Below, in pieces: positions 41,685 to 50,797 of a stretch of DNA of 64,000 nt. A program made the position numbers and the translations under genes. The stretch's first letter is position 1; each line of letters begins with the position of its first letter. The notes under the pieces were generated by a model that saw only the letters and a program-made list of their open reading frames with translations, was not told where the DNA came from and searched no databases. The DNA comes from Microbacterium sp. Leaf151 (lineage in GTDB: Bacteria; Actinomycetota; Actinomycetes; Actinomycetales; Microbacteriaceae): NCBI RefSeq assembly GCF_001424225.1, contig NZ_LMOR01000004.1, forward strand, positions 1 through 64,000. Reading direction: 5' to 3'.

Positions 41685-42317
41685 GTGACGACCTCAGCGA
41701 CGTATTCCCAGGCCGTGCGTGCCGTGAAGCGACCCGACCCGGTCGCCGTAGGCACCATCGTGTGGCTGGGCAGCGAGGTCATGTTCTTCGCAGGCCTCTT
41801 CGCGATCTACTTCACCCTCCGCAGCACCTCCGCGTCCTTGTGGGCCGAAGAGACCCAGCTGCTCAATGTCCCCTTCGCGCTGGTCAACACGTTCATCCTC
41901 GTGTTGTCGTCGGTCACGTGCCAGATGGGCGTCTTCGCCGCCGAGCGGTACCAGCCGTACCGCACGGGCAAGGCCACCGGCTTCAAGCAGTGGGGAATGG
42001 TGGAGTGGTTCTACCTCACCTTCATCCTCGGCGCGGTCTTCGTGTCGGGACAGGTGTGGGAGTACGCGACGTTGGTGGCCGAGGGCATGCCCATCAGCGC
42101 CAACCCCTACGCCTCCGCCTTCTACCTGACCACCGGCTTCCACGCCCTGCACGTGACGGGCGGCCTCATCGCCTTCCTGCTCGTGATCGGCCGTGCGTAC
42201 GCCGTGAAGAACTTCGGCCGGAAAGAGATGACCACCTCGATCGTCGTGTCGTACTACTGGCACTTCGTCGACGTCGTCTGGATCGCCCTGTTCGTCGTCA
42301 TCTACTTCCTCAAGTAA
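41685..42317 (+). CDS. ctaE: Cytochrome c oxidase subunit III
   Basis: 210 residues, GTG start. Five hydrophobic helices: [80 protein letters not shown] and [20 protein letters not shown], with the conserved FHxLHV and WHFVDVVW motifs. Subunit III of the aa3 oxidase of the plasma membrane. In actinobacteria it is the first gene of ctaE-qcrCAB and its product is part of the III2IV2 supercomplex, as here. The catalytic subunits are encoded 6.5 kb away on the other strand. Confidence 0.96.
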   Translation: MTTSATYSQAVRAVKRPDPVAVGTIVWLGSEVMFFAGLFAIYFTLRSTSASLWAEETQLLNVPFALVNTFILVLSSVTCQMGVFAAERYQPYRTGKATGFKQWGMVEWFYLTFILGAVFVSGQVWEYATLVAEGMPISANPYASAFYLTTGFHALHVTGGLIAFLLVIGRAYAVKNFGRKEMTTSIVVSYYWHFVDVVWIALFVVIYFLK

Positions 42318-42333
42318 GAGAGCTGTACTCCAC

Positions 42334-43146
42334 ATGGCACGCGAGAAGAAGACTCGTCGGTCGTCCGGGCGCCGTAGCCCCCTGGCCGCCGCCGCGCTGA
42401 TCGGCATCGGACTCCTCCTCACCGGAGGTGCGTACGCCGGCGCCTCGGCCGCGATGGCCGCGACCACCACCACGCCCGTCAGCGAGGCCAATTCCGCGAC
42501 CGCGGTCGAAGAGGGCGAGAAGCTCTTCCAGGCCAACTGCGCGACCTGCCACGGTCTCAACCTCGAGGGCAGCCAACAGGGACCCGCACTGTTCGGCGTC
42601 GGCGAGCTGTCGGTGCACTTCCAGGTCTCGACGGGCCGCATGCCGTTGCAGGCCCAGGGCCCGCAGGCTCCGGTCAAGCCCGTGCAGTTCACGGAAGAGC
42701 AGATCAACGCCATCGCGGCGTACGTGCAGTCCTCGGCCCCCGGACCCGCCTACCCCACCGAAGAGCTCGTCGACGGAGAGGGCGACCTCTCCCACGGAGC
42801 CGAGCTCTTCCGCATCAACTGCGCGATGTGCCACAACGTCGCCGGCGCCGGCGGCGCTCTGACCGAGGGCAAGTGGGCACCCGACCTGCACACGGTCACC
42901 CCCGTCAACATGTACGCGGCGATGGTCACGGGCCCGCAGAACATGCCGGTCTTCAACGACCTCAACCTCACCCCCGAAGACAAGCGCGACGTCATCTCGT
43001 ACCTGATGTACGTACAGAAGACCGACTCCCCCGGCGGCTACGCCCTCGGGTCGCTGGGCCCGGTCTCCGAGGGTCTGTTCATCTGGATCTTCGGTATCGG
43101 GGCACTGATCGCCCTGACCGTGTGGATCACGGCGAAGTCCAACTGA
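42334..43146 (+). CDS. qcrC: Diheme cytochrome c subunit of menaquinol-cytochrome c reductase
   Basis: 270 residues. An N-terminal anchor helix (about 18-40), two c-type heme sites CATCH (Cys69, Cys72, His73) and CAMCH (Cys163, Cys166, His167), and a C-terminal membrane helix (GLFIWIFGIGALIALTVWIT). The two hemes carry electrons directly from complex III to the oxidase in the actinobacterial supercomplex, replacing a soluble cytochrome c. Located 16 bp after ctaE and before qcrA. Confidence 0.97.
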   Translation: MAREKKTRRSSGRRSPLAAAALIGIGLLLTGGAYAGASAAMAATTTTPVSEANSATAVEEGEKLFQANCATCHGLNLEGSQQGPALFGVGELSVHFQVSTGRMPLQAQGPQAPVKPVQFTEEQINAIAAYVQSSAPGPAYPTEELVDGEGDLSHGAELFRINCAMCHNVAGAGGALTEGKWAPDLHTVTPVNMYAAMVTGPQNMPVFNDLNLTPEDKRDVISYLMYVQKTDSPGGYALGSLGPVSEGLFIWIFGIGALIALTVWITAKSN

Positions 43147-43185
43147 CCGTCGTCTTCGACATTACGTAAACGCACGAGGAGCACC

Positions 43186-44244
43186 ATGGCACACGAGGAC
43201 GACGCACTCGAGCACGAGAGGGCTTCTTGGAAGCCCGGCTCGGGCCTCGCCGTCGCGGTTCCCGACGCCGTAAACAACCCGGGCCTGCCCGGTCACCGTC
43301 AGCGGATGACCGACAAGGACCCGCAGGAGATGAAGCGTGCGGTCCGCACGGTCTACACCCTGTTCTACGTCTCGGTCGCGGCAAGCATCTGGGCGAGCAT
43401 CGCCTACATGATCTTCCCGATCGAGTCGGGCGCGATGATTGACATCCGCTACAACAACCTCTTCATCGGGCTCGGCATCGCCTTCGCGCTGCTGGCGATC
43501 GGCATCGGCACCATCCACTGGGGCAAGTCGGTCATGTCCGACAAGGAGTACATGGAGGACCGCCACGCGACCCGTGGGCGCGACGAGGTTCGCGAGGGTG
43601 CGATCAACGTCTTCGCCGAGGCCGACAAGGACTCCGGCTTCGGTCGTCGCGAGATCATCCGCAACTCGATGTTCGCTGCGCTGGCGGCATCCATCATTCC
43701 CGGCATCACCCTCTTCCGCGGACTCGCGCCGCAGGATCAGGACCCCGTGACGATGCTGAGCCACACGATGTGGAAAGAAGGCATGCGCCTGTCGCACGAC
43801 CCCTCCGGTCGTCCGATCCGCGCGGCCGACGTCACCCTCGGCTCCGCCTTCCACGTGATCCCCGAAGAGCTCGCCGGCCTCGGTCATGACGAGGGTTACC
43901 TCGAAGAGAAGGCCAAAGCCATCGTGCTGCTCATGCGCATGCAGCCCGAGCAGCTCAACCCCGAGACCAACAACCTCGACTGGTCGTACGACGGCATCAT
44001 CGCGTACTCCAAGGTCTGCACCCACGTCGGTTGCCCCGTGGCACTGTACGAGCAGCAGACCCACCACCTTCTGTGCCCCTGCCACCAGTCGCAGTTCGAC
44101 GTCGCCAACGGCGCGGCCGTCATCTTCGGCCCGGCTGCCCGTCCCCTGCCGCAGCTCCCCATCACCGTCGACGCCGAGGGCTACCTCGTCGCGCAGAGTG
44201 ACTTCCACGAGCCCGTCGGCCCCAGCTTCTGGGAGCGCTCATGA
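43186..44244 (+). CDS. qcrA: Rieske [2Fe-2S] subunit of menaquinol-cytochrome c reductase
   Basis: 352 residues. The N-terminal half holds three hydrophobic helices typical of actinobacterial QcrA (VYTLFYVSVAASIWASIAYM; FIGLGIAFALLAIGIGTIHW; MFAALAASIIPGITLF). The Rieske cluster motifs are KVCTHVGCPVALYEQ (about residue 278) and LLCPCHQSQFDV (about residue 301). It takes the first electron from menaquinol at the outer face. The stop TGA overlaps the qcrB start (ATGA). Confidence 0.97.
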   Translation: MAHEDDALEHERASWKPGSGLAVAVPDAVNNPGLPGHRQRMTDKDPQEMKRAVRTVYTLFYVSVAASIWASIAYMIFPIESGAMIDIRYNNLFIGLGIAFALLAIGIGTIHWGKSVMSDKEYMEDRHATRGRDEVREGAINVFAEADKDSGFGRREIIRNSMFAALAASIIPGITLFRGLAPQDQDPVTMLSHTMWKEGMRLSHDPSGRPIRAADVTLGSAFHVIPEELAGLGHDEGYLEEKAKAIVLLMRMQPEQLNPETNNLDWSYDGIIAYSKVCTHVGCPVALYEQQTHHLLCPCHQSQFDVANGAAVIFGPAARPLPQLPITVDAEGYLVAQSDFHEPVGPSFWERS

Positions 44245-46085
44245 GTACCGGTACTCACCCCACCGAGAACGTCACCACCGAACCTGCCGTCTACTCCGGT
44301 CCGCCGCAGGCGCCCGCCGGTCGAGACGGCAAGCCGCTCGGGGGCCGTTTCGTCGGCGCCGCGGCGAACTACCTCGACGAGCGCACGAGCATGTCGGGCC
44401 TCGTCAAGGAGCTCGGTCGCAAGGTCTTCCCCGACCACTGGTCGTTCATGCTCGGCGAGATCGCCCTGTGGAGCTTCGTCGTCGTGCTGCTCTCCGGCAC
44501 GTTCCTGACGTTCTTCTTCCAGGCGTCGATGGTCGAGACGCACTACAACGGTGCGTACGAGCCCATGCGCGGTATCGCGATGTCGGCAGCAATGGAGTCG
44601 GCGCTGCACATCTCGTTCGACCTGCGCGGCGGTCTGCTCGTCCGTCAGATCCACCACTGGGCGGCGCTCGTGTTCGTCGCCGGTATCGGTGTGCACATGC
44701 TCCGCGTGTTCTTCACGGGTGCGTTCCGCAAGCCGCGTGAGCTCAACTGGGTCGTCGGTTTCATCCTCTTCATCCTGGCGATGGCAGAGGGCTTCACCGG
44801 CTACTCGCTCCCCGACGACCTGCTGTCGGGTAACGGCCTGCGCATCATCGACGGCATGATCAAGGGTCTGCCGATCATCGGCACCTGGACCTCGTTCCTC
44901 CTCTTCGGCGGTGAGTTCCCCGGCACCACCATCGTCGGTCGTCTGTACACCTTGCACATCCTGCTGCTGCCGGCGATCCTCGTCGCCCTGCTCGCTGTGC
45001 ACCTCATGTTGATGATCATCAACAAGCACACGCAGTTCGCCGGTCCCGCCCGCACGAACAGCAACGTCGTGGGCTACCCGATCATGCCGGTGTACGCCTC
45101 CAAGATGGGTGGCTTCTTTTTCATCACGTTCGGCGTGATCGTCTTGGTCGCCGCACTGGTGACGATCAACCCGATCTGGAACTACGGTCCCTACGACCCG
45201 TCGCCCGTGTCGGCCGGTACTCAGCCCGACTGGTACATCGGCTTCGCCGATGGCGCGCTGCGTCTCGTGCCACCGCACCTCGAGTTCGTGCTGTGGGGAC
45301 ACACCTGGTCGTGGAACATCATCTTGCCGGTCGCCGTGCTCGGTCTGTTCATCGTCCTCGTGCTGATCTACCCCTTCATCGAGGCGTGGGTCACCGGAGA
45401 CAAGCGCGAGCACCACATCGCCCAGCGTCCGCGTAACGCCGCAACCCGCACCGCCATCGGTGCCGCCGGTGTCACGTTCTACGCCGTCATGTGGGCCGCG
45501 GCGTCGTCCGACATCATCGCGACGCACTTCCACCTCACGATGGAGGGCGTCATCCACGCCCTCCAGGCCCTGCTGATCCTCGGCCCGATCCTCGCCTACT
45601 TCGTCACCAAGCGCATTTGCATCGCGCTGCAGAAGAAGGACCGCGAGATTGCTCTGCACGGGTACGAGTCGGGTCGCATCGTGCGCCTGCCCGGCGGCGA
45701 GTACATCGAGGTTCACCAGCCCGTCGACGAGTTCGAGCGCTGGAAGCTCGTCGACAACGAGACCTACGAGCCCCTCGTCGTCCGCCCGAACGAGAAGGGT
45801 CAGATCCCCTGGCACGAGAACATCCGTGCCTCGGTGTCGCGGTGGTTCTTCGAAGACCGTCTGGCACCTCTCACGCAGGCCGAGATCGATGCTGCGGTCG
45901 CGCACCAGCACCACGAGCTCGACCACATCGCGCACGAGGAGGCCGACGAGATCGCCGGCGCCGATGCCCGCGCCGATGAAGACGGTCGTCCCCGCAACGC
46001 GGTCGGCGAGCGTGTCGAGGTCGAGATCCCGGCTCCCAAGGGACTCGGAGAGGCCAACCGCCCCCGCGGTGAGAAGAGCGAGTAA
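44241..46085 (+). CDS. qcrB: Cytochrome b subunit of menaquinol-cytochrome c reductase
   Basis: 614 residues, ATG overlapping the qcrA stop. Cytochrome b domains: the heme-ligand region around HISFDLRGGLLVRQIHHWAA, GAFRKPRELNWVVGFILFIL, the second His pair in TLHILLLPAILVALLAVHLM, and GTQPDWYIGFADGALRLVPP in the C-terminal domain. A hydrophilic C-terminal extension of about 110 residues is usual in actinobacteria. It binds menaquinol and hemes b in the membrane. Last gene of the operon; terminator at 46097. Confidence 0.97.
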   Translation: MSTGTHPTENVTTEPAVYSGPPQAPAGRDGKPLGGRFVGAAANYLDERTSMSGLVKELGRKVFPDHWSFMLGEIALWSFVVVLLSGTFLTFFFQASMVETHYNGAYEPMRGIAMSAAMESALHISFDLRGGLLVRQIHHWAALVFVAGIGVHMLRVFFTGAFRKPRELNWVVGFILFILAMAEGFTGYSLPDDLLSGNGLRIIDGMIKGLPIIGTWTSFLLFGGEFPGTTIVGRLYTLHILLLPAILVALLAVHLMLMIINKHTQFAGPARTNSNVVGYPIMPVYASKMGGFFFITFGVIVLVAALVTINPIWNYGPYDPSPVSAGTQPDWYIGFADGALRLVPPHLEFVLWGHTWSWNIILPVAVLGLFIVLVLIYPFIEAWVTGDKREHHIAQRPRNAATRTAIGAAGVTFYAVMWAAASSDIIATHFHLTMEGVIHALQALLILGPILAYFVTKRICIALQKKDREIALHGYESGRIVRLPGGEYIEVHQPVDEFERWKLVDNETYEPLVVRPNEKGQIPWHENIRASVSRWFFEDRLAPLTQAEIDAAVAHQHHELDHIAHEEADEIAGADARADEDGRPRNAVGERVEVEIPAPKGLGEANRPRGEKSE

Positions 46086-46096
46086 GACTCTTGAGT

Positions 46097-46126
46097 GAAG
46101 CCCCGGTGCTACGGCACCGGGGCTTC
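46097..46126 (+). terminator. Intrinsic terminator of ctaE-qcrCAB
   Basis: Perfect 13-bp stem GAAGCCCCGGTGC / GCACCGGGGCTTC with a 4-nt loop, 11 bp after the qcrB stop. Confidence 0.9.
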
Positions 46127-46187
46127 AGTCGTATGCGGCGACCGGTCGTCGCACCCGATCGACAGGGCGATTCCCCGACCTGAGGCC

Positions 46188-46360
46188 GGCAGGATGCCGC
46201 CGCCCCGTGGCATCCGGACGTCTTCCCGGTCTCCCGCCCACTGACCACCGTGGGTTCTGGCAGATGCCGCCCCGTGGCCTCCGGATGTCCGTCCGGTCTC
46301 CCACCCACTGACCACCGTGGGTTCTGGCAGGATGCCGCGGCATCGTGGCCTCCGGGCACC
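46188..46360. repeat. ~70-bp tandem repeat, about 2.5 copies
   Basis: Unit 1 (46188-46258, 71 bp), unit 2 (46259-46325, 67 bp) and a truncated unit 3 (46326-46360). Each starts GGCAG(G)ATGCCG; units 1 and 2 both end CCCACTGACCACCGTGGGTT followed by CT. Within each unit CCCAC...GTGGG can pair as a small hairpin. Not coding as far as can be seen. It separates the qcr terminator from the next gene. Confidence 0.8.
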
Positions 46361-46395
46361 TCCCCCGTCATGCGCCCGGTGTCTACCGTGGAGGG

Positions 46396-46803
46396 GTGAT
46401 CGATGCACTCGAGTACTTCCGAACCCGCCTCGCCGTCGAGACCGATCCGTCCGACGTCTACGCCGCGCAGAAGGCCGGGGAGCGCTTCGTGCTCGTCGAC
46501 GTGCGAGGGGATGACGCCTGGCTGCAGGGGCGTGTGACGGGCGCTCTGCACATGCCCTATCGCGTGATCGCGGATCGAGCTCCACGGGAGATCCCCCTCG
46601 ACATGCCGGTCGTGGTCTACTGCTGGAGCCCCGGTTGCAATGCTGGCCAGAAGGGCGCTCTCGCTTTCGCGCAGCTGGGATACGAGGTGCGCGAGATGAT
46701 CGGCGGCTACGAGTACTGGGTGCGCGAGGGACAGCCCTTCGAGAACGATGACGGGCCGTGCGATCGGGTATTCGATGCCACCGTCATGGTCGTGCGACGC
46801 TGA
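46396..46803 (+). CDS. Rhodanese-like domain protein
   Basis: 135 residues from the GTG at 46396 (VIDALEYFRTRLAVETDPSD). The GGAGG is only one or two bases before this GTG, so the true start could differ, but an in-frame alternative at 46345 reads repeat DNA. The single rhodanese domain has FVLVDVRGDDAWLQGRVTGA and VVYCWSPGCNAGQKGALAFA, with the first Cys as the persulfide-forming residue. Sulfurtransferase or phosphatase-like; substrate unknown. Followed by pip after 32 bp. Confidence 0.87.
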   Translation: MIDALEYFRTRLAVETDPSDVYAAQKAGERFVLVDVRGDDAWLQGRVTGALHMPYRVIADRAPREIPLDMPVVVYCWSPGCNAGQKGALAFAQLGYEVREMIGGYEYWVREGQPFENDDGPCDRVFDATVMVVRR

Positions 46804-46835
46804 CGGCTGGGTACTCCGGCGCATAGGATGCCGGG

Positions 46836-47792
46836 ATGCCTCCGCATCCTCCGATCACCCCTTTCGCGAGCGGTTTCCTGGAGCGGCCCGACGGTGCCCG
46901 ACTGTACTGGGAGACCTCGGGCAACCCGCGGGGACGTCCCGCGCTGTATCTGCACGGCGGGCCCGGCGGCGGCCTCGGCCCTGGCGGCTACCGCCGTCGG
47001 TTCGATCCCGCGCTGCACCTCATCGTCGGCATCGACCAACGCGGGTGCGGCCGCAGCACGCCGTGGGCCTCTGACGACGTGTCCAGCCTGCGGACGCAGA
47101 CCATGGTGCAGCTGATCGATGACCTCGAGGCCGTCCGCGTTCACCTCGGCATCGAACGGTGGCTGCTGCACGGCGTGTCCTGGGGATCCACCCTCGCACT
47201 CGCATACGCGCTCGCGCACCGCGATCGCGTGACAGAGATCGTCAACCTCGCCGTGACCACGGGCCACCGGTGGGAGATCGATTGGATCACCGACGGCGTT
47301 GCTCCTGTCTTTCCTGAGGCGCATGAACGCTTACGAGCGCCCCTGTCCGACGACGAGCGCACGATAGAGGGATACGCACGACTGCTCACAGATCCCTCGC
47401 CCGAGGTGCGCCGACGGGCCGCCGACGAGTGGGACGCGTGGGAGACCGCTCACATCTCGCTCGGGCCTCATGCAGCGCCAGGACCTCTGCATCCGGACGA
47501 CCGGCACCGCCTGAACTTCGCCACCCTCGTCACGCACTACTGGGCGCATGACTGCTTTCTGCCTGGCGATCAGTCGGTCCTCGCACGAGCCTCCGAGCTC
47601 GCCGGGATTCCCGGGGTTCTGGTGCACGGGCGACGCGACATCAGCGGGCCCGTATTGACGCCGTGGCGCCTCCACCGGTCATGGCCGGGCAGCAGACTGG
47701 AAGTCGTCGAGGAGGACGGGCACGGCGGCCCGCGGAGCGCGGGGCTGGCGATAGAGGCGATGGACGCCTTTGCGAAAGCCGCGGCTCGATGA
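46836..47792 (+). CDS. pip: Proline iminopeptidase-like alpha/beta hydrolase
   Basis: 318 residues. Alpha/beta-hydrolase fold with LYLHGGPGGGLG (oxyanion hole), GIDQRGCGRSTPW, the nucleophile elbow LHGVSWGSTLALAYAL (Ser), VHGRRDISGP (Asp) and EEDGHGG (His). Length and the HGGPG + DQRGxGRSTP pair place it with prolyl aminopeptidases (S33), which remove N-terminal proline. Cytoplasmic. Probably co-transcribed with the rhodanese gene. Confidence 0.88.
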   Translation: MPPHPPITPFASGFLERPDGARLYWETSGNPRGRPALYLHGGPGGGLGPGGYRRRFDPALHLIVGIDQRGCGRSTPWASDDVSSLRTQTMVQLIDDLEAVRVHLGIERWLLHGVSWGSTLALAYALAHRDRVTEIVNLAVTTGHRWEIDWITDGVAPVFPEAHERLRAPLSDDERTIEGYARLLTDPSPEVRRRAADEWDAWETAHISLGPHAAPGPLHPDDRHRLNFATLVTHYWAHDCFLPGDQSVLARASELAGIPGVLVHGRRDISGPVLTPWRLHRSWPGSRLEVVEEDGHGGPRSAGLAIEAMDAFAKAAAR

Positions 47793-47814
47793 CGGGACCT
47801 GGAGCGGTGTCCGC

Positions 47815-48606
47815 TCAGGCGGTCTCGACGTCTTCTGCGAACCACCGCGCGGCCGACCCGAAGAACACCGGGTCCACCGTGGTGGTGTCATCGTCGTCGA
47901 CGACGTCGCAGACAACGACCGTCACGTTGTCTCGCGTTCCTGCCTCGAGCGCCAGGGCGACAGCGGATGCCGCGGCCTCACGAGGGCCGGAGGCTTCGGC
48001 GATGAGCCGTGCGACGTCGGCCTCGGGCACGTAGTCGGTGAGGCCGTCGCTGCAGAGAACCCAGCGGTCTCCGATGCGCGGCGGACGCTCAGCGACGGAG
48101 ACCACGTCTCCTTCGGCTCCGCCGAGAGAAGCGGTGATGATGTTGCGACGGGGGTGCGCTGCGGCCGCCTCCGGCGGAATGATGCCGTGGTCGACCAGGG
48201 CCTGAACGTAGGAGTCGTCGCGCGTCTCACGGGAGAATTCCCCATCGCGCAGAAGGTAGGCACGGGAGTCACCCGTATGCGCGAGGAGCAGGTCGCCCGT
48301 CGTGCTCAGGAAGATACCCGTGAACGTCGTCGCCATGCCCTCGAGGGCGGGGTTGCGCTCGACATGCGCTCGGATATCCCAATTCGCCTCGCGGATGCGC
48401 ACGAGCAGGCCATCGGCATCGAGCCCTCCGCCGCGGGTTGCGACCAGGCGGTGCACCAGAGCCGCCGACGCAAGATCACCGGACGGGCCACCGCCGACGC
48501 CGTCAGCCACCGCCGCACCCCAGGACGCCGCGAAAGCGGCGTCCTGGTTGGTGGGACGATGGGCGCCGGCATCCGAGACGGCGGCCGTTATCAGCCGAAC
48601 GGGCAC
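47815..48606 (-). CDS. PP2C-type Ser/Thr protein phosphatase
   Basis: 263 residues, GTG start 4 bp after the ctaF stop. PP2C metal motifs: VSDAGAHRPTNQDAAFAASW, AVADGVGGGPSGDLASAALV, LLAHTGDSRAYLLRDGEFS, LCSDGLTDYVPEADV and GTRDNVTVVVCDVVDDDDT. Four Asp residues coordinate the Mg/Mn pair. Soluble. Cytosolic PP2C enzymes reverse PknA/PknB-type phosphorylation; here the link to the oxidase genes, last in the ctaC-ctaD-ctaF run, is notable and probably means co-transcription. Confidence 0.9.
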   Translation of the reverse strand: MPVRLITAAVSDAGAHRPTNQDAAFAASWGAAVADGVGGGPSGDLASAALVHRLVATRGGGLDADGLLVRIREANWDIRAHVERNPALEGMATTFTGIFLSTTGDLLLAHTGDSRAYLLRDGEFSRETRDDSYVQALVDHGIIPPEAAAAHPRRNIITASLGGAEGDVVSVAERPPRIGDRWVLCSDGLTDYVPEADVARLIAEASGPREAAASAVALALEAGTRDNVTVVVCDVVDDDDTTTVDPVFFGSAARWFAEDVETA

Positions 48607-48610
48607 AGGA

Positions 48611-49027
48611 TCAGCGTGCGAAGTACCCGCGGTAGTACTCGTACACCCAGCCGACGATGGCGATCACGAAGACCGCGAAACCGACGGGCACGAGCCAGCT
48701 GCCCACAGCCAGACCGATCACGGCGATCGCCGCGGACGCCGCGAGCACGATGGGCCACCACGACCACGGGCTGAACTCGCCCATCTCGGGGTCACCGTCA
48801 TCGATGTCGGCCGTCAGGGTGTCCTCGGGCAGCTCGCCGCGCTGGGACTTGAGGACGCGACCGATGTAGAACGCGATCATCGACGACATGAGCCCGAGGA
48901 AGCCGAGCGCCACCGTGCCGACCCACTCGACACCGCCGTGCTGGATGAGGCTCCACACGGTGTAAACCGCCGCGATGAGGAACGAGAAGACCGCGAGGAT
49001 CCACCAGAGATTGACGTTGGTACGCAT
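48611..49027 (-). CDS. ctaF: Cytochrome c oxidase subunit IV (actinobacterial type)
   Basis: 138 residues from the ATG at 49025-49027, directly after ctaD. Four hydrophobic helices: LWWILAVFSFLIAAVYTVWS, WVGTVALGFLGLMSSMIAFY, PWSWWPIVLAASAAIAVIGL and WLVPVGFAVFVIAIVGWVYE, with the connecting acidic DIDDGDPEMGEFSPWSWWP motif that defines this family. Accessory subunit of the aa3 oxidase. Confidence 0.96.
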   Translation of the reverse strand: MRTNVNLWWILAVFSFLIAAVYTVWSLIQHGGVEWVGTVALGFLGLMSSMIAFYIGRVLKSQRGELPEDTLTADIDDGDPEMGEFSPWSWWPIVLAASAAIAVIGLAVGSWLVPVGFAVFVIAIVGWVYEYYRGYFAR

Positions 49028-49031
49028 GGAC

Positions 49032-50795
49032 TTACTTGACCTCTCCGGCAGCAGCGTCGACGACAGGTGCATCGGGGGCGTCCTTGGCCGGACCCACGCC
49101 GACCGGGATACCGGCTTCGGGGTGGTTCAGGTCGAACGCGGGACGCTCGCTGCGGATGCGCGGGATCGAGGTGAAGTTGTGGCGCGGCGGCGGGCACGAC
49201 GTCGCCCACTCGAGCGATGCTCCGTAGCCCCACGGGTCGTCGACCGTCACGCGCGCGGCCTTGCGGGCGGTGATCCACACGTTCAGGAGGAAGGGGATCA
49301 TCGAGGCGCCGAGGATCATCGACCCGACGGTGGACAGCTGGTTCTCCCATGCCCATCCGTCGGCGGCGGCGTAGTCGGCGTATCGACGGACCATGCCGTC
49401 GACGCCGAGCCAGTGCTGGATGAGGAAGGTCATGTGGAAGCCGACGAACAGCATCCAGAAGTGCACCATGCCGAGACGCTCGTTGAGCATCTTTCCGGTC
49501 CACTTGGGCCACCAGAAGTAGAACCCGGCGAACATCGCGAACACGACCGTGCCGAACACGACGTAGTGGAAGTGCGCGACCACGAAGTACGAGTCGGACA
49601 GGTGGAAGTCCAGCGGAGGCGACGCCAGGATCACGCCGGTGAGACCGCCGAAGACGAAGGACACCAGGAAGCCCAGGGCGAAGACCATCGGCGTCTCGAA
49701 GGTGACGGATCCACGCCACAGCGTGCCGATCCAGTTGAAGATCTTCACGCCCGTCGGGACCGCGATGAGCATCGTCATCAGGGCGAAGAAGGGCAGCAGC
49801 ACGCCGCCGGTGACATACATGTGGTGCGCCCACACGGCCACCGAGAGAGCGGCGATCGCGATGGTGGCGTAGACGAGGGTCTTGTACCCGAAGATCGGCT
49901 TACGGCTGAAGACCGGGAAGATCTCGGACACGATGCCGAAGAACGGCAGCGCGATGATGTACACCTCGGGGTGACCGAAGAACCAGAAGAGGTGCTGCCA
50001 GAGCAGGACACCACCGTTCTCGGGGCTGTAGATGTGGGAGCCGAGCACGCGGTCGGCGGCGGCGGCGAAGATGGCGGCCGCCAGCACGGGGAACGCGAGC
50101 AGGATCAGGATGCTCGTGATCAGCGTGTTCCACGAGAAGATCGGCATGCGCCACATGGTCATACCGGGTGCGCGCATGGTCAGCACGGTGGTGATGAAGT
50201 TCACTGCACCGAGGATCGTGCCGAAACCGCTGATGCCGAGGCCCAGCATCCAGAGGTTTCCTCCGACGCCCGGCGAGAAGCTGGCGTTGGCGAGCGGCTG
50301 ATAGGCGAACCACCCGAAGCCGGCCGCACCCTGCGGGGTGAGGAAGCCCGAGACGGCGATCGTCGAACCGAAGAGGAAGAGCCAGAACGCGAACGCGTTC
50401 AGACGGGGGAACGCCACGTCGGGCGCACCGATCTGCAGCGGCAGCAGCGCGTTGGCGAAGCCGGCGAACAGCGGCGTCGCGAACATCAACAGCATGATCG
50501 TGCCGTGCATGGTGAACAGCTGGTTGTACTGCTCTTTGGTCGGGATGATCTGCATGCCGGGCTCGAAGAGCTCAGCACGGATGATCAGCGCCATCACGCC
50601 ACCGAGCATGAAGAACAGCACGGAGGCGATCAAGTACATGTACCCGATGGTCTTGTGGTCGGTGGAGGTGATCCACTTGACGACCAGGTTGCCCTTCTGC
50701 TCGACACGCGTGGTGCTCAGCAGTGCGGCTTGACGCGGCGGGAGAGTCGTCGGCCGCGAGGGGCCCGTCCCCTGGAGCGGAAGCGTCGTGGCCAT
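49032..50795 (-). CDS. ctaD: Cytochrome c oxidase subunit I
   Basis: 587 residues from the ATG at 50793-50795; a GTG two codons earlier overlaps the ctaC stop (GTGA). Twelve membrane helices. Heme/CuB elements: [20 protein letters not shown] (His of low-spin heme a), [20 protein letters not shown] (CuB His with the cross-linked Tyr), [28 protein letters not shown] and [19 protein letters not shown]. It is the catalytic subunit reducing O2 to water while pumping protons. Operon ctaC-ctaD-ctaF. Confidence 0.98.
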   Translation of the reverse strand: MATTLPLQGTGPSRPTTLPPRQAALLSTTRVEQKGNLVVKWITSTDHKTIGYMYLIASVLFFMLGGVMALIIRAELFEPGMQIIPTKEQYNQLFTMHGTIMLLMFATPLFAGFANALLPLQIGAPDVAFPRLNAFAFWLFLFGSTIAVSGFLTPQGAAGFGWFAYQPLANASFSPGVGGNLWMLGLGISGFGTILGAVNFITTVLTMRAPGMTMWRMPIFSWNTLITSILILLAFPVLAAAIFAAAADRVLGSHIYSPENGGVLLWQHLFWFFGHPEVYIIALPFFGIVSEIFPVFSRKPIFGYKTLVYATIAIAALSVAVWAHHMYVTGGVLLPFFALMTMLIAVPTGVKIFNWIGTLWRGSVTFETPMVFALGFLVSFVFGGLTGVILASPPLDFHLSDSYFVVAHFHYVVFGTVVFAMFAGFYFWWPKWTGKMLNERLGMVHFWMLFVGFHMTFLIQHWLGVDGMVRRYADYAAADGWAWENQLSTVGSMILGASMIPFLLNVWITARKAARVTVDDPWGYGASLEWATSCPPPRHNFTSIPRIRSERPAFDLNHPEAGIPVGVGPAKDAPDAPVVDAAAGEVK

Positions 50796-50797
50796 GA

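Noticed and set aside
40300..41685. trp attenuator or T-box before trpD
   Set aside because: No leader peptide with Trp codons and no T-box structure visible upstream of 41499.
46345..46395. Longer N-terminus of the rhodanese protein
   Set aside because: It would translate tandem-repeat DNA and lacks homology; the GTG at 46396 was preferred despite poor RBS spacing.
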